DNA from: Streptomyces specialis
GTDB lineage: Bacteria; Actinomycetota; Actinomycetes; Streptomycetales; Streptomycetaceae
Length of the DNA stretch: 64,000 bases
NCBI RefSeq assembly: GCF_001493375.1
Contig: NZ_LN929895.1
Location: forward strand, 112,943 to 176,942
Reading direction: 5' to 3'
Shown: piece after piece, positions 36,961 to 45,542 of the stretch
How positions within the stretch are numbered: the first letter of the stretch is position 1
Layout: every line of letters starts with the position of its first letter
The notes under the pieces: model-generated
Seen by the model: only the letters and a program-made list of their open reading frames with translations
The model's database searches: none
Told to the model about the DNA's origin: nothing
Translations under genes and position numbers: made by a program

Positions 36961-37923
36961 TCAGCGGGTCAGGACGATCTTCCCCACGTGGCCGCTCGCC
37001 TCCATCACGCGGTGCGCCTCGCCCGCCTCGGCCAGCGGCAGCGCGCGGTCCACCACGGGCCGCACCCGCCCGTCCGCCAGCAGCGGCCAGACGTGCTCGC
37101 GCACGGCGGCGACGATCTCCGCCTTCCCGGCCGACGGCCTGGCCCGCAGGGAGGTGGCGGTGACGGACGCCCGCTTGGCCAGCAGCGCGCCGAGGTTCAG
37201 CTCGGCCTTGACGCCGCCCTGGAGGCCGATGACGACGAGCCGCCCGCCGGGTGCCAGCGCCCGCACGTTCCGCTCCAGGTACTTGGCGCCGACGATGTCG
37301 AGGATGACGTCGGCGCCGCCGGACAGCTCCGCGGCGAAGTCCTGCTCGCGGTAGTTGATCAGGATGTCGGCGCCCAGCTCGCGGCAGCGCTCCAGCTTCG
37401 CCGCGCTGCCCGCCGTGACCGCCACCCGCGCCCCCGCCGCCTTGCCGAGCTGAACGGCCAGCGTGCCGATGCCGCTGGCCCCGCCGTGCACGAGCAGCGT
37501 CTCGCCCGCGCGCAGCCCGGCCGTCATGAAGACGTTCGACCAGACCGTGCAGGCGACTTCGGGCAGCGCGCCCGCCGTCACCAGATCGACGCCCGCCGGC
37601 ACCGGCAGGAGCTGCCCGGCCGGCACGGCGACCCGTTCCGCGTAGCCGCCGCCCGACAGCAGCGCGCACACCTCGTCACCCACCCGCCAGCCGGTGACGC
37701 CGGGGCCGAGGGCCGCCACCGTGCCCGAGCACTCCAGGCCCGGATAGGGCGAGGCACCGGGCGGCGGGTCGTAGAAACCCTGCCGCTGGAGCACGTCGGC
37801 CCGGTTCACCCCGCAGGCCGCCACCTCGACCAGCACCTCGCCCCCGGCGGGCACCGGATCGGGCACCTCCGCCCACACCAGCGCCTCGGGACCGCCCGGC
37901 TCGGGAATCGTGATCGCACGCAT
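36961..37923 (-). CDS. NAD(P)H-quinone oxidoreductase, zinc-independent MDR family
   Basis: 320 residues. The GroES-like N-terminal domain (MRAITIPEPGGPEALVWAEVPDPVPAGGEVLVEVAACGVNRADVLQRQGFYDPP) and a Rossmann NADPH-binding domain (LLVHGGASGIGTLAVQLGKAAGARVAVTAGS) identify a PIG3/QOR-like quinone reductase. Zinc-binding cysteines are absent, as in the subfamily. It reduces quinones or enones with NADPH. ATG 37923 is the family start. Confidence 0.95.
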   Translation of the reverse strand: MRAITIPEPGGPEALVWAEVPDPVPAGGEVLVEVAACGVNRADVLQRQGFYDPPPGASPYPGLECSGTVAALGPGVTGWRVGDEVCALLSGGGYAERVAVPAGQLLPVPAGVDLVTAGALPEVACTVWSNVFMTAGLRAGETLLVHGGASGIGTLAVQLGKAAGARVAVTAGSAAKLERCRELGADILINYREQDFAAELSGGADVILDIVGAKYLERNVRALAPGGRLVVIGLQGGVKAELNLGALLAKRASVTATSLRARPSAGKAEIVAAVREHVWPLLADGRVRPVVDRALPLAEAGEAHRVMEASGHVGKIVLTR

Positions 37924-37961
37924 GGCACCAGACGCTACCGCCCGCCGCCCGCCCGGGTCGT

Positions 37962-38300
37962 TCAGAGGTAGATCTGCCGGTGGCAGTCCGTGCAGAACGT
38001 CTTGCCCTCGTGCTTCTCCAGCTCGCGGTGCTCGCACAGCCGCCGCAGCCGCAGGTCCGCCCGGCGCTGCTCCTCGCGCACGGTGTGCATCAACTCGGCG
38101 ATGCACTGGCCGCATCCGTACATCTCGCCGTCCAGGTACGGGGTGCGGATCGGTCCGATCCACAGCACGCTGACGTCCTCCCGGCGGCAGTAGAGCCAGC
38201 ACCGGCCGGTCTTCCACTCGTTCCCGCTCTCGCTCCCCGGGGGCACCGGCCAGTCGCTCGCACCGGAGAACTCCACGCCCCGCAACGCCACATGAACCAT
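37962..38300 (-). CDS. Conserved hypothetical cysteine-rich protein
   Basis: 112 residues from ATG 38300 (GTG 38303 also possible). It contains CWLYCRRED, YGCGQCIAELMHTVREEQRR and the C-terminal FCTDCHRQIYL, giving three Cys pairs, which suggests zinc binding, and VLWIGPIRTPYLDGEMYGC. I do not recognise a named family. It lies 38 bases upstream of the quinone reductase gene on the same strand and may be co-transcribed with it. Confidence 0.65.
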   Translation of the reverse strand: MVHVALRGVEFSGASDWPVPPGSESGNEWKTGRCWLYCRREDVSVLWIGPIRTPYLDGEMYGCGQCIAELMHTVREEQRRADLRLRRLCEHRELEKHEGKTFCTDCHRQIYL

Positions 38301-38490
38301 CACGCCGCCACCGCCCCGCGGGGGTGACAGCTCGTACTGGAAACCGGTTCAGGGGGTTCACTGCTCGTCATGTGACTCTCCTTCAGCGATGGGTACTTAC
38401 CTTGCGTACTCCAACCATCACCCTCCGGGGTGCCCGGAACACAGGGTTTTGGGGTTTCCCACGAATCCGGAAAGTCAGGGAAGCGAACAG

Positions 38491-39312
38491 GTGAACGTCT
38501 TCAGCGGTAGTGAATCGAGCGACGGCTATGCCTATTTCGGCTGCGAGGTCCGCGAGGCCCGGCTGCACGCGAAGCTGACCCAGAAGGAACTGGCGGACGA
38601 GACGCACTACCAGCCGCCGTACATCAGCAAGGTGGAGAACGGCCTGCTGCTCGGCAGCGTCCAATTCGCCGCCGCGTGCGACCGCGTGTTCAACACCTCG
38701 GGATTTTTCGCGCGCATGCGCGAACGCATCAGCCGGAGGGAACATCCGTCCTGGTTCGAGCCGTACGTCCACCTGGAGGCGGAGGCGGAGCGGCTGCTCG
38801 ACTACAGCGCGAACCTCGTCCTCGGATTGCTGCAAACCGCGGACTATGCCTATGCCATTTACCGGACGTCCCACCCCACGGCCTCGGAGGAGTGGGTCAA
38901 CCGCAAGGTCGAGGCACGGCTGCGGCGGCACGAGATCCTCACCCGCGAGGCTCCCCCACTCCTCTGGGTGATCCTGGACGAGAGTTGTCTGCGTCGTCAT
39001 ATCGGGGGACGGGACGTCATGCGCGCCCAACTCGGCCATCTCCTGGGCGAGGCGGAGTCCCCGCACATCACTTTCCAGGTCCTTCCCTTCTCCACGGGGG
39101 CACCACCGGCGGCGGAAAGTTTCACGCTGATGACGTTCGCGGACGAACCGTCCCTGCTGTGGGAAGAATCATGGACCGGTGGGCATGTGGTCGACTCGAC
39201 CCCGTCGGTGCAAGCGGCGAGCGCCATCTACGATCGGTTGAGGGCCGACGCGCTGTCGCCCGACGATTCACTGGCATTCATCAAAAAGGTGATGGTGGAG
39301 GAGTACTCCTGA
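38491..39312 (+). CDS. Scr1/WhiJ-type XRE family regulator (DUF5753)
   Basis: 273 residues. An N-terminal XRE helix-turn-helix (FGCEVREARLHAKLTQKELADETHYQPPYISKVENG) is followed by the DUF5753 effector domain (YVHLEAEAERLLDYSANLVLGLLQTADYAYAIYR ... VILDESCLRRHIGG ... ITFQVLPFSTGAPPAAESFTLMTF). Together with the DUF397 gene that overlaps its stop codon this is the WhiJ-like pair common in Streptomyces, where the regulator represses development-linked genes and the small DUF397 partner relieves it. GTG 38491 follows AGGGAAG. An open frame extends back to 38389. Confidence 0.92.
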   Translation: MNVFSGSESSDGYAYFGCEVREARLHAKLTQKELADETHYQPPYISKVENGLLLGSVQFAAACDRVFNTSGFFARMRERISRREHPSWFEPYVHLEAEAERLLDYSANLVLGLLQTADYAYAIYRTSHPTASEEWVNRKVEARLRRHEILTREAPPLLWVILDESCLRRHIGGRDVMRAQLGHLLGEAESPHITFQVLPFSTGAPPAAESFTLMTFADEPSLLWEESWTGGHVVDSTPSVQAASAIYDRLRADALSPDDSLAFIKKVMVEEYS

Positions 39313-39536
39313 TGAAAAGCACGTTCGACCTCTCCGGTGCGCGGTGGACGAAGTCCACGTACAGCAGCGGCACCGGCGGGCAATGCGTCGAGTGGGCACA
39401 GAACCTGGCCGCCGCGACCGGGGTGGTCCCGGTGCGGGACTCCAAGGCTCCCCAGGGTCCGGTTCTCGCCTTCACCACGAACGGCTGGAGCGGCTTCGTG
39501 TCCGCCGTCATGTCCGGGGACCTGCACGCCCACTGA
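39312..39536 (+). CDS. DUF397 domain-containing protein
   Basis: 74 residues. The DUF397 pattern is clear: ARWTKSTYSSGTGGQCVEWAQ, VPVRDSKAPQGPVLAFTTNGWSGFVSAV. The ATG overlaps the TGA of the Scr1-type regulator by one base (TGATG). These proteins partner the adjacent regulator in a toxin-antitoxin-like or anti-repressor arrangement; the mechanism is only partly known. A strong terminator follows. Confidence 0.93.
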   Translation: MKSTFDLSGARWTKSTYSSGTGGQCVEWAQNLAAATGVVPVRDSKAPQGPVLAFTTNGWSGFVSAVMSGDLHAH

Positions 39537-39551
39537 CCCCGGCGGCACGCC

Positions 39552-39595
39552 GAAGCCCCGCTGCCCCCGACAACGTTTCGGGACAGCGGGGCTTC
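39552..39595 (+). terminator. Intrinsic terminator after the DUF397 gene
   Basis: A perfect 12-bp stem (GAAGCCCCGCTG at 39552-39563 and its complement at 39584-39595) with a partly paired 20-base loop begins 16 bases after the stop codon. It lies between convergent genes and could act on both strands. Confidence 0.72.
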
Positions 39596-39630
39596 TCCGT
39601 TCCGCGGTGTCGCGGCGTCAGGAGGCGGCG

Positions 39631-39936
39631 TCAGGAGGAGTAGAACAGGCCGGAGAGACCGCCCTTGCGGCGGTGGCCGTAGTGGCCGCCGTGGTGACCA
39701 CCGTGCTGCGGGGCACCCCAGGCCGGGCCGGGCTGCTGGTAGTGCGGCTGCTGCGGGGGCGGCGGGGGCGGGGCCGCCTGCGGAGCCCAGTTGGCCTCGA
39801 GCTGGGTGATGTGCTCCAGCTCGCCGTAGTCGAGGAAGATCCCGCGGCAGTTGGCGCACTGCTCGATCTGGACCCCGCTCCGGTTGTACGTGTGCATGGC
39901 CCCACGGCACTTCGGACACTGCATGTTCGGCTCCAT
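39631..39936 (-). CDS. zf-TFIIB domain protein
   Basis: 101 residues. An N-terminal zinc ribbon (MQCPKCRGAMHTYNRSGVQIEQCANCRGIFLDYGELEHIT) with the CxxC...CxxC layout of the zf-TFIIB (YjdM/TFIIB-like) family precedes a Pro/Gln/His/Gly-rich low-complexity tail (QQPHYQQPGPAWGAPQHGGHHGGHYGHRRKGG). The family's role is unknown; the ribbon likely binds nucleic acid or protein. ATG 39936 is taken; ATG 39924 behind GGAG is nearly as good. Confidence 0.87.
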   Translation of the reverse strand: MEPNMQCPKCRGAMHTYNRSGVQIEQCANCRGIFLDYGELEHITQLEANWAPQAAPPPPPPQQPHYQQPGPAWGAPQHGGHHGGHYGHRRKGGLSGLFYSS

Positions 39937-39961
39937 GGTCGACTCGCTGGCGGTCCTCACC

Positions 39962-40798
39962 CTACGGCAGCGCGGCTATCCGGACACAGGAGTCGACGAG
40001 AGCTTCCCCGGCCTCCTCAAGGGCCGTGCCGTCCACGCTGGCCCGCGCCAGGGCCCGCGCCGCCAACTGGGCGGTGAGCGCGCGGGCCGGGACGTCGAGA
40101 CCGGGCCAGGGGTCCTGGCCCGTCGTCCCGGCCGCCGCCTGGTAAGAGCCCAGCAGCCGGTTCCACTCCTCCGGCCCGATCAGCGCCGCCGCGTACCAGG
40201 CGGCGGGCCGGGCCAGGTCCCACGCCGGGTCGCCGAGGCCGGCGTCGTCCACGTCGATGAGGCGCCACGGCCCGCCCGGCACCGGGTGGCGGACGAGCTG
40301 CCCGAGGTGGAAGTCGCCGTGGCACAGCACCGCGCCCGGCCCCGGCGGGCCGGGGAGTTCGACGCGCGCCCAGGCCCGTTCGACGGCCTGCCGGGCGGCG
40401 GCGAACCGGCGCCCGTCCACCGTCCGCCGCATCCGGGCCACCGCCCGCACGGCCCGCAGGGGCCCCCTGGCCGCCGGCAGCGGCCCGAGCGCGCGCAGCG
40501 CCGCCACCGGAACGGCGTGCAGCCGGGCCAGCAGCGCGCCCGCCGCGTCCCACGGGATGTCGCCGTCCACCGGCGCGCCGTACGGCCACCGGGTCACCGC
40601 CCGCCCGCCGGGCGCCCGCTCGACGACGGCGGGCGGCAGCGGCGGCAGCAGGGTGCCCGCTACGGCCGGATGGGCGGCGACCGCCAGCCGCAGCGCCAGC
40701 GCCGCCGGGTCGGTGTCCGGGGCGTGGGTCTTGGCGACCGTGCCGCCGACGCGGATCACCGTGCTCTCGGGCCGGTCCGCGAGGACCTCTTCCGCCAT
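39962..40798 (-). CDS. Aminoglycoside phosphotransferase family protein
   Basis: 278 residues with the APH kinase fold: IRVGGTVAKTHAP (nucleotide-binding Lys), AVLCHGDFHLGQLVRHP (catalytic HGDxHxxQ) and LIDVDDAGLGDPAWDLARPAAWYA (metal-binding DxD). It should phosphorylate a small hydroxylated substrate. ATG 40798 follows GGACGGAAGG. It is 14 bases downstream of the K+ channel gene and probably in the same transcript. Confidence 0.88.
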   Translation of the reverse strand: MAEEVLADRPESTVIRVGGTVAKTHAPDTDPAALALRLAVAAHPAVAGTLLPPLPPAVVERAPGGRAVTRWPYGAPVDGDIPWDAAGALLARLHAVPVAALRALGPLPAARGPLRAVRAVARMRRTVDGRRFAAARQAVERAWARVELPGPPGPGAVLCHGDFHLGQLVRHPVPGGPWRLIDVDDAGLGDPAWDLARPAAWYAAALIGPEEWNRLLGSYQAAAGTTGQDPWPGLDVPARALTAQLAARALARASVDGTALEEAGEALVDSCVRIAALP

Positions 40799-40812
40799 CG
40801 CCTTCCGTCCCC

Positions 40813-41946
40813 TCAGCGGCGCGGGATGCGCCAGGAGCCGGGGCCGCCCTCGCGCCGGTCCTTCTCGGCGGCGGCCGTCCGTTCGGCCGCCGCCCTGTCC
40901 TCGGGGCGGACCCGGTGGATGACGACGAGCCGGTCGGTCAGCTCCAGCTTCGCGACGTCCGGGTCGTCGAAGGGCAGCAGCCGGTGACCCCGTATCACCG
41001 ACACCACCAGATCGTCGCACTCCCGGGGGGAACGGCCCGCCTCGGCCTTGGTGACCGGCCGCTCGCGCAGGCTCAGGCCCCTGCTGTGCTGGATCAGGTC
41101 CTCCATCACCGCGCCCGAGCTGGGGCTGATCATCGACAGGCCAAGCAGCCGGCCGACCGCGCTGGCGCTGGTGATCACCGAGTCGGCGCCGGACTGCCGC
41201 AGCAGCGGCACGTTCTCCTCCTCGCGCACCGAGGCGACGATCCGCACCGACTTGCTCAACTGCCGCACGGTCAGCGCCACCAGCACCGCCGTGTCGTCGC
41301 GCTGGGTCGAGATGACGACCTGCCGGGCCCGGTCGGTCCTGGCGCGGATGAGCACGCTGCTGCGGGTGGCGTCGCCCACGACGCCCGCGTAGCCGTCCGC
41401 GTTGGCCTGCTCGACGACGCGGCTGCTGGGGTCCACGATGACGATCCGGTCCTGGCCGAGGCCGCCGCTCATCAGGGTCTCGGCCGCCGACCTGCCCTTG
41501 GTCCCGAAGCCGACGATGACGGTGTGGTCGCGCACGTTCCTCCTCCAGTGGGCCTGACGCCACTGATCGCGGGTCCGTTCGGTCAGGACCTCCAGGGTGG
41601 TGCCGACCAGGATGATCAGGAACAGCACCCGGAGCGGGGTGATCAGGAAGGTCGTGATCAGTCGCGCGCCGTGGCTGGCCGGGACGATGTCGCCGTAGCC
41701 GGTGGTGGAGAGCGACACGGTCACGTAGTACAGGACGTCCCAGAAGTTGACGTGGCCGTCGTGGTTGTCGTGGTAGCCGCCCCGGTCGGCGTAGACGATG
41801 ACGACGGCCAGCGCCATCACGGCGCCCGCCATGCACAGCCGCCGGATCACCTGGACCAGCGGGCCCGCCAGATAACGGGGCAGGTGGACGCCGGACGTCT
41901 GGTCGTCCGGTTCGCCGCGCGGGGGCTGGGAGCCGGGGAATCTCAT
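40813..41946 (-). CDS. Two-TM potassium channel with RCK (TrkA-N) domain
   Basis: 377 residues. Two membrane helices flank the pore loop, with the selectivity filter VSLSTTGYGDIVPA; the inner helix is FLITPLRVLFLIILVGTTLEV. A cytoplasmic RCK/TrkA-N Rossmann domain (HTVIVGFGTKGRSAAETLM ... GDATRSSVLIRARTDRARQVVIST) and a TrkA-C-like tail complete a MthK-like ligand-gated K+ channel. ATG 41946 overlaps the moeA stop by four bases, coupling ion-channel and molybdenum-cofactor genes in one transcript. Confidence 0.93.
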   Translation of the reverse strand: MRFPGSQPPRGEPDDQTSGVHLPRYLAGPLVQVIRRLCMAGAVMALAVVIVYADRGGYHDNHDGHVNFWDVLYYVTVSLSTTGYGDIVPASHGARLITTFLITPLRVLFLIILVGTTLEVLTERTRDQWRQAHWRRNVRDHTVIVGFGTKGRSAAETLMSGGLGQDRIVIVDPSSRVVEQANADGYAGVVGDATRSSVLIRARTDRARQVVISTQRDDTAVLVALTVRQLSKSVRIVASVREEENVPLLRQSGADSVITSASAVGRLLGLSMISPSSGAVMEDLIQHSRGLSLRERPVTKAEAGRSPRECDDLVVSVIRGHRLLPFDDPDVAKLELTDRLVVIHRVRPEDRAAAERTAAAEKDRREGGPGSWRIPRR

Positions 41947-43320
41947 GCGCGGGGGAGGTCGAGCAGGCGGACGCGGTCACCGGCCTCCGCGCCGCCGGGC
42001 GGGACGACCGCGAGGGCGGAGGCGGCGGCGATGCCGCGCAGCATGGCCGGGCCGGCGTAGCTCAGCGGCCTGGCGTGGCCCGGCTCGGGCGTGTCGACCG
42101 GCACCAGCCGGGTGTCCCTGGGGTGGCCGCGCACCGCGTCGGTGAGGGCGGCGCGCCGCTCGGCGGGCATCGGCCGGTCCGCCAGCGCGCACAGCAGCGG
42201 CGCGGCCAGCGTCAGCAGTCCGGAGACGGCGGCCAGCGGGTTGCCGGGGAGGCCCACCAGCGGCCTGCCGCCGGGGAGTTCGGCCAGCAGCATGGGGTGT
42301 CCCGGGCGGACGGCGACGCCGCTGACGAGGAGCTGGGCGTCGAGGCGGCGCAGCACCGCGCGCAGGTGGTCCACGGGCCCGGCGGCGGTGGAGCCGGTGG
42401 TGACGACGAGGTCGGCGCGGCTGGTGGCGACCGCCTCGCGCAGGGCGTCGGCGTCGTCGCCGAGGCGGCGGGTGACCAGGACCTGGGCGCCGAGGGCGAC
42501 GAGCCAGGGGCCGGTCATCGGGCCGAGCGCGTCGCGGATGCGGCCGTCGTGCGGCAGGCCGCGGAAGAGCAGTTCGTCGCCGAGGATCAGCACCTCGACG
42601 CGCGGCCGGGGGCGGACCGGGAGCTGGTCGTACCCGGCGGCGGGGGGCAGGCCGAGGGTCACCGGGGTCAGGGGGGGGCGGGCGGCGAGCAGCTCGGTGC
42701 CGGTGCGGCACTCCTGGCCGCGCGGCCGGATGTCGGCGCCGGGCTGCGGGGTGGTGCCGCGCAGCCGGTCCCCGGCGGTGGTGCCGTGCTCGGAGCGGAG
42801 CGCGGCGGTGGTGCCCTCCGGGATGCGGGCGCCGGTGGCGATCGGCACCGCCTCGCCGTCGGTCAGGGCGCGGACGGCGGGGGCGCCGGCCAGGGCGCCG
42901 GTGGCGTCGGTCAGCCGCCAGGGCCCGGGGCCGGCGACGGCCCAGCCGTCCATGGCGGAGGTGTCGAACGCGGGCAGGTCGGTGAGCGCGGTCAGGGGCG
43001 CGGCGAGCGTGTGGCCGAGCGCGAGGTCGATCGGCAGGCGGCGCGGCGGCAGCGGGCGGACGCAGCGGTGCGCGGTGGCGCGGGCGCTGTCCCAGGCGGG
43101 GCTGACGAGCGCGCAGCCGCTGGCTCTTATACACATCCCCGAGCCCACGAGACAGGCAGAAATCTCGGATGCCGGCTTCTGCTTGGAAAAAAAAAAAGCG
43201 GAACTGAGGAAAGCAGCGGATGCAGGATAAGTTCGCTGTCCCCTTACCGGGAAGCGCGACGTGTGTATAAAATACAGGGCCGTTGGCGAGCGCGAGGGCG
43301 TCGTCGAACTCGTCGATCAC
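41943..43320 (-). CDS. moeA: Molybdopterin molybdenumtransferase MoeA, interrupted by adapter
   Basis: Three MoeA domains are visible: LALGHTLAAPLTALTDLPAFDTSAMDGWAV, IATGARIPEGTTAALR, the MoCF-binding domain (VLILGDELLFRGLPHDGRIRDALGPM, VVTTGSTAAGPVDHL, GVAVRPGHPMLLAELPGGRPLVGLPGNPLAAVSGL) and a C-terminal domain. It inserts molybdate into adenylated molybdopterin. The start is GTG 43320, overlapping mobA (GTGA): VIDEFDDALALANG. Adapter sequence at 43120-43277 then breaks the frame. Collapsing the GCCG overlap (removing 43120-43282, 163 bases) restores ...ALANGCALVSPAWDSARATAHRC and a 404-residue protein. Confidence 0.9.
43120..43277. other. Complete Nextera i7 adapter read-through inside moeA
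   Basis: 43120-43138 matches the mosaic end at 17 of 19; 43139-43153 is an exact CCGAGCCCACGAGAC; 43154-43161 is exactly AGGCAGAA, a standard Nextera i7 index (703); 43162-43185 matches the P7 complement with two mismatches; then a run of eleven A. The far end (43259-43277) is a mosaic end in the opposite orientation at 15 of 19. No natural element has this composition; it is untrimmed library adapter. Confidence 0.97.
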
Positions 43321-44225
43321 GGCTGCGGCCTCCGCTGCTCCGGCTGGGGGTCCGGCCGCCGGTCCTGTTCCCGCGCCTGGTCCTGTTCTTGTTCCTGTCG
43401 CCAGGTCTCGCTGAGCGCGGAGATCCTGCGGGCCGCGTCGGCGGGGGTGATGCCGTGGAGGGCGGCGGCGTAGCCCATGAGGAAGGTCGTCAGCGGAGCG
43501 GCCGGGCGGGCCACGCCGTGGGCGGCGTCGCGGGCGGCGGCGAGCAGCGCGGTGGTGTCCATGTCGGGGTCGATGCCGAGTTCGGCCTTGACCGCGGCGA
43601 TCCATTCGTCCAGCACGGACCCATCGTCCCTGATCCTGGCGCGGGCCGTGGCGATGTCCGTCCAGGTGTCGCAGTCGAGGCTGCCGGGGGTCGCCACGCG
43701 CCGCAGCGTGAGGTTGGCGAGGGTCAGCCGCAGCGGCAGCCCGGCGAGGGTGCCGTACTCGGCGCGCAGCAGCGCGAGTTCGCGGCGGAGCGGCTCGGCG
43801 CGGTAGACGGCGGTGAGCGGTTGGTCGCGGCCGGAGCCGTCGGTCAGCAGGGCGCCGCCGGCGTCGGGCGGGAGGTCGAGGAGCGCGCGGAGGGTCTCCG
43901 GGGCGAGGAACGGCAGGTCGGCGGCGAGGACGGTGACCAGGGGCCGGGTGGTGTGGCCCAGCCCGGCGTCGAGGGCCGCCAGCGGGCCGCCGCCCGGCGG
44001 GTCCTCGCGCGCCCACACGACGGGCAGGGCGGTGGGGCGGCGTGGGCCGACGACGACGCGGCGCTCCGCGCCGGCCCCGGCGCAGGCGGCGAGCACCCGG
44101 TCCAGCAGGGTGCGGGCGCCGATCCGGACACCGGGCTTGTCCGCGCCGCCGAGCCGCCGCGCGGCGCCGCCGGCCAGGATCAGGGCGTCGTGCGGGGCGG
44201 CCTGCGCGGACTGTCGGGGTGCCAT
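43317..44225 (-). CDS. mobA: Molybdenum cofactor guanylyltransferase MobA fused to DUF6457
   Basis: 302 residues. The N-terminal NTP-transferase domain has ALILAGGAARRLGGADKPGVRIGARTLLDRVL, GGGPLAALDAGL and the metal-site VTVLAADLPFLAPE, as in MobA, which attaches GMP to molybdopterin. The C-terminal 100 residues (SVLDEWIAAVKAELGIDPDMDTTALLAAARDAAHGVARPAAPLTTFLMGYAAAL) are a DUF6457 helical module commonly fused or adjacent in actinobacteria. It is directly upstream of and overlaps moeA. Confidence 0.92.
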   Translation of the reverse strand: MAPRQSAQAAPHDALILAGGAARRLGGADKPGVRIGARTLLDRVLAACAGAGAERRVVVGPRRPTALPVVWAREDPPGGGPLAALDAGLGHTTRPLVTVLAADLPFLAPETLRALLDLPPDAGGALLTDGSGRDQPLTAVYRAEPLRRELALLRAEYGTLAGLPLRLTLANLTLRRVATPGSLDCDTWTDIATARARIRDDGSVLDEWIAAVKAELGIDPDMDTTALLAAARDAAHGVARPAAPLTTFLMGYAAALHGITPADAARRISALSETWRQEQEQDQAREQDRRPDPQPEQRRPQP

Positions 44226-44314
44226 ACCGGCACCGTACCCGCCGTCGCGCGCCGCGCGGACGCCGTGGTCGCGGCGCGTTCCCGCCGACGGTGCGCCGGG
44301 GGCCGGGCGCCTGG

Positions 44315-45448
44315 TCAAGGTCCCACCGGGCAGGTGCCGTTGGCCCGGGCCCTGGCGTCCTCGTCGAGGTGGAAGTTCGGGCTCAGCTCCGCTGCGTCGT
44401 AGTAGCGGTGGAAGACCGGGGTGACGCCGCCGGAGAGCGGGGGCACGATCCAGCTCCAGTCGGCGGGCACGGTCCGGCCCTGCGCCTCCTCGCGCGCCAG
44501 GTGGGTGAGGAAGCGGCGGGACTCGGTGTGGTGGTCGGTGATCCTGACGCCGGCCGCCTGGAAGGAGTGCAGCACGGCGACGTTCGTCTCGACCAGCGCG
44601 CGGTCCCGCCACAGGGTGGACTCCGAGCGGGTGTCGAGGCCGAGGAGGCGGGCGACGACGGGCAGCAGGTCGTAGCGGTCGGGGTCCACGAGGTTGCGGG
44701 CGCCGATCTCGGTGCCCATGTACCAGCCGTTGAACGGGGCGAGCGGGTAGTCCACGCCGCCGATCCGCAGCCGCATGTGGGAGACGGCGGGCACCGCGTA
44801 CCAGCGCAGGCCCAGTTCGGCGAAGCGGGGGAAGTCCGGGTGGCTCAGCGGCACTTCGAGGACCAGCTCGCGGGGGATCTCGTAGAGCTGCGGCTTGTCG
44901 CCATGGGTCTGGATGACCAGCGGCAGGATGTCGAACCAGCCGCCCGGCGCCCGCCAGCCCAGGCGGCGCACGGTGTCGGTGAAGCCGGTCTGGGCCCGGT
45001 CGCCGATGGGGGTGCCGTCCGCGGCGCGGTAGCCGGCGTAGCGGATGAGCTGGCTGTTCCACACCAGGGGCGCGGAACGGAACGGGGTGGCGGGCGCGAA
45101 GACCGAGATCACCGGGCGGATCCGCCCGTGGTTGGTCGCCAGCCGCAGGTGGTCGCAGAGACCGGCGTGGATGTCGTCGGGGGTCACCGCGTTGCGGCGG
45201 TCGATGACGCGCAGGCTCTGCCAGTACAACCGGCCTATGCAGCGGCTGGAGTTGCGCCAGGCGACGCGGGCCCCGAAGTCGAGTTCGGCGCGGGTGTGGC
45301 GGTAGGTGCCGTACCTGTCCAGGTGGTCGGCGACCTGGCGCAGGCGCGTCAGCAAGGGCACGGGCTGGTCGGGGTGTTCGGCGTGGAAGAGCCGGATGAA
45401 CTCCTCGGCCTCCGACCGGTCCGGCATCCGCCACTGGTCGTACCGCAT
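44315..45448 (-). CDS. nos: Bacterial nitric oxide synthase oxygenase
   Basis: 377 residues, oxygenase domain only. The haem-thiolate motif is ARVAWRNSSRCIGR (Cys at residue 70). The substrate and pterin regions FDILPLVIQTHGDKPQLYEIPRELVLEVPLSHPDF, LRWYAVPAVSHMRL, FNGWYMGTEIGARNL, DHHTESRRFLTHLAREE and PADWSWIVPPLSGGVTPVFH all match NOS. It oxidises L-arginine to citrulline and NO using an external reductase. No cytochrome P450 or peptide synthetase of the thaxtomin type is nearby, so the use is probably stress protection or signalling. ATG 45430 is an alternative start. mobA lies 89 bases downstream. Confidence 0.96.
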   Translation of the reverse strand: MRYDQWRMPDRSEAEEFIRLFHAEHPDQPVPLLTRLRQVADHLDRYGTYRHTRAELDFGARVAWRNSSRCIGRLYWQSLRVIDRRNAVTPDDIHAGLCDHLRLATNHGRIRPVISVFAPATPFRSAPLVWNSQLIRYAGYRAADGTPIGDRAQTGFTDTVRRLGWRAPGGWFDILPLVIQTHGDKPQLYEIPRELVLEVPLSHPDFPRFAELGLRWYAVPAVSHMRLRIGGVDYPLAPFNGWYMGTEIGARNLVDPDRYDLLPVVARLLGLDTRSESTLWRDRALVETNVAVLHSFQAAGVRITDHHTESRRFLTHLAREEAQGRTVPADWSWIVPPLSGGVTPVFHRYYDAAELSPNFHLDEDARARANGTCPVGP

Positions 45449-45542
45449 GAGCTCCCCGGTGTCGCGGCGTCCGCTTGCGTCACCCCGTCACGCGGCAGCG
45501 TAGTTGATGGCCACCGGCCGGAAATCACCGCCCCGGGACGGG

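Noticed and set aside
41943..43148. MoeA starting at 43148 (MGSGMCIRA)
   Set aside because: That start codon and first residues are encoded by adapter sequence; the native start is the GTG at 43320 overlapping mobA.
43187..43197. Poly-A run as a terminator or retroposon tail
   Set aside because: It directly follows the P7 adapter end, where a read past the fragment end yields A calls; the same happens at 48711-48719.
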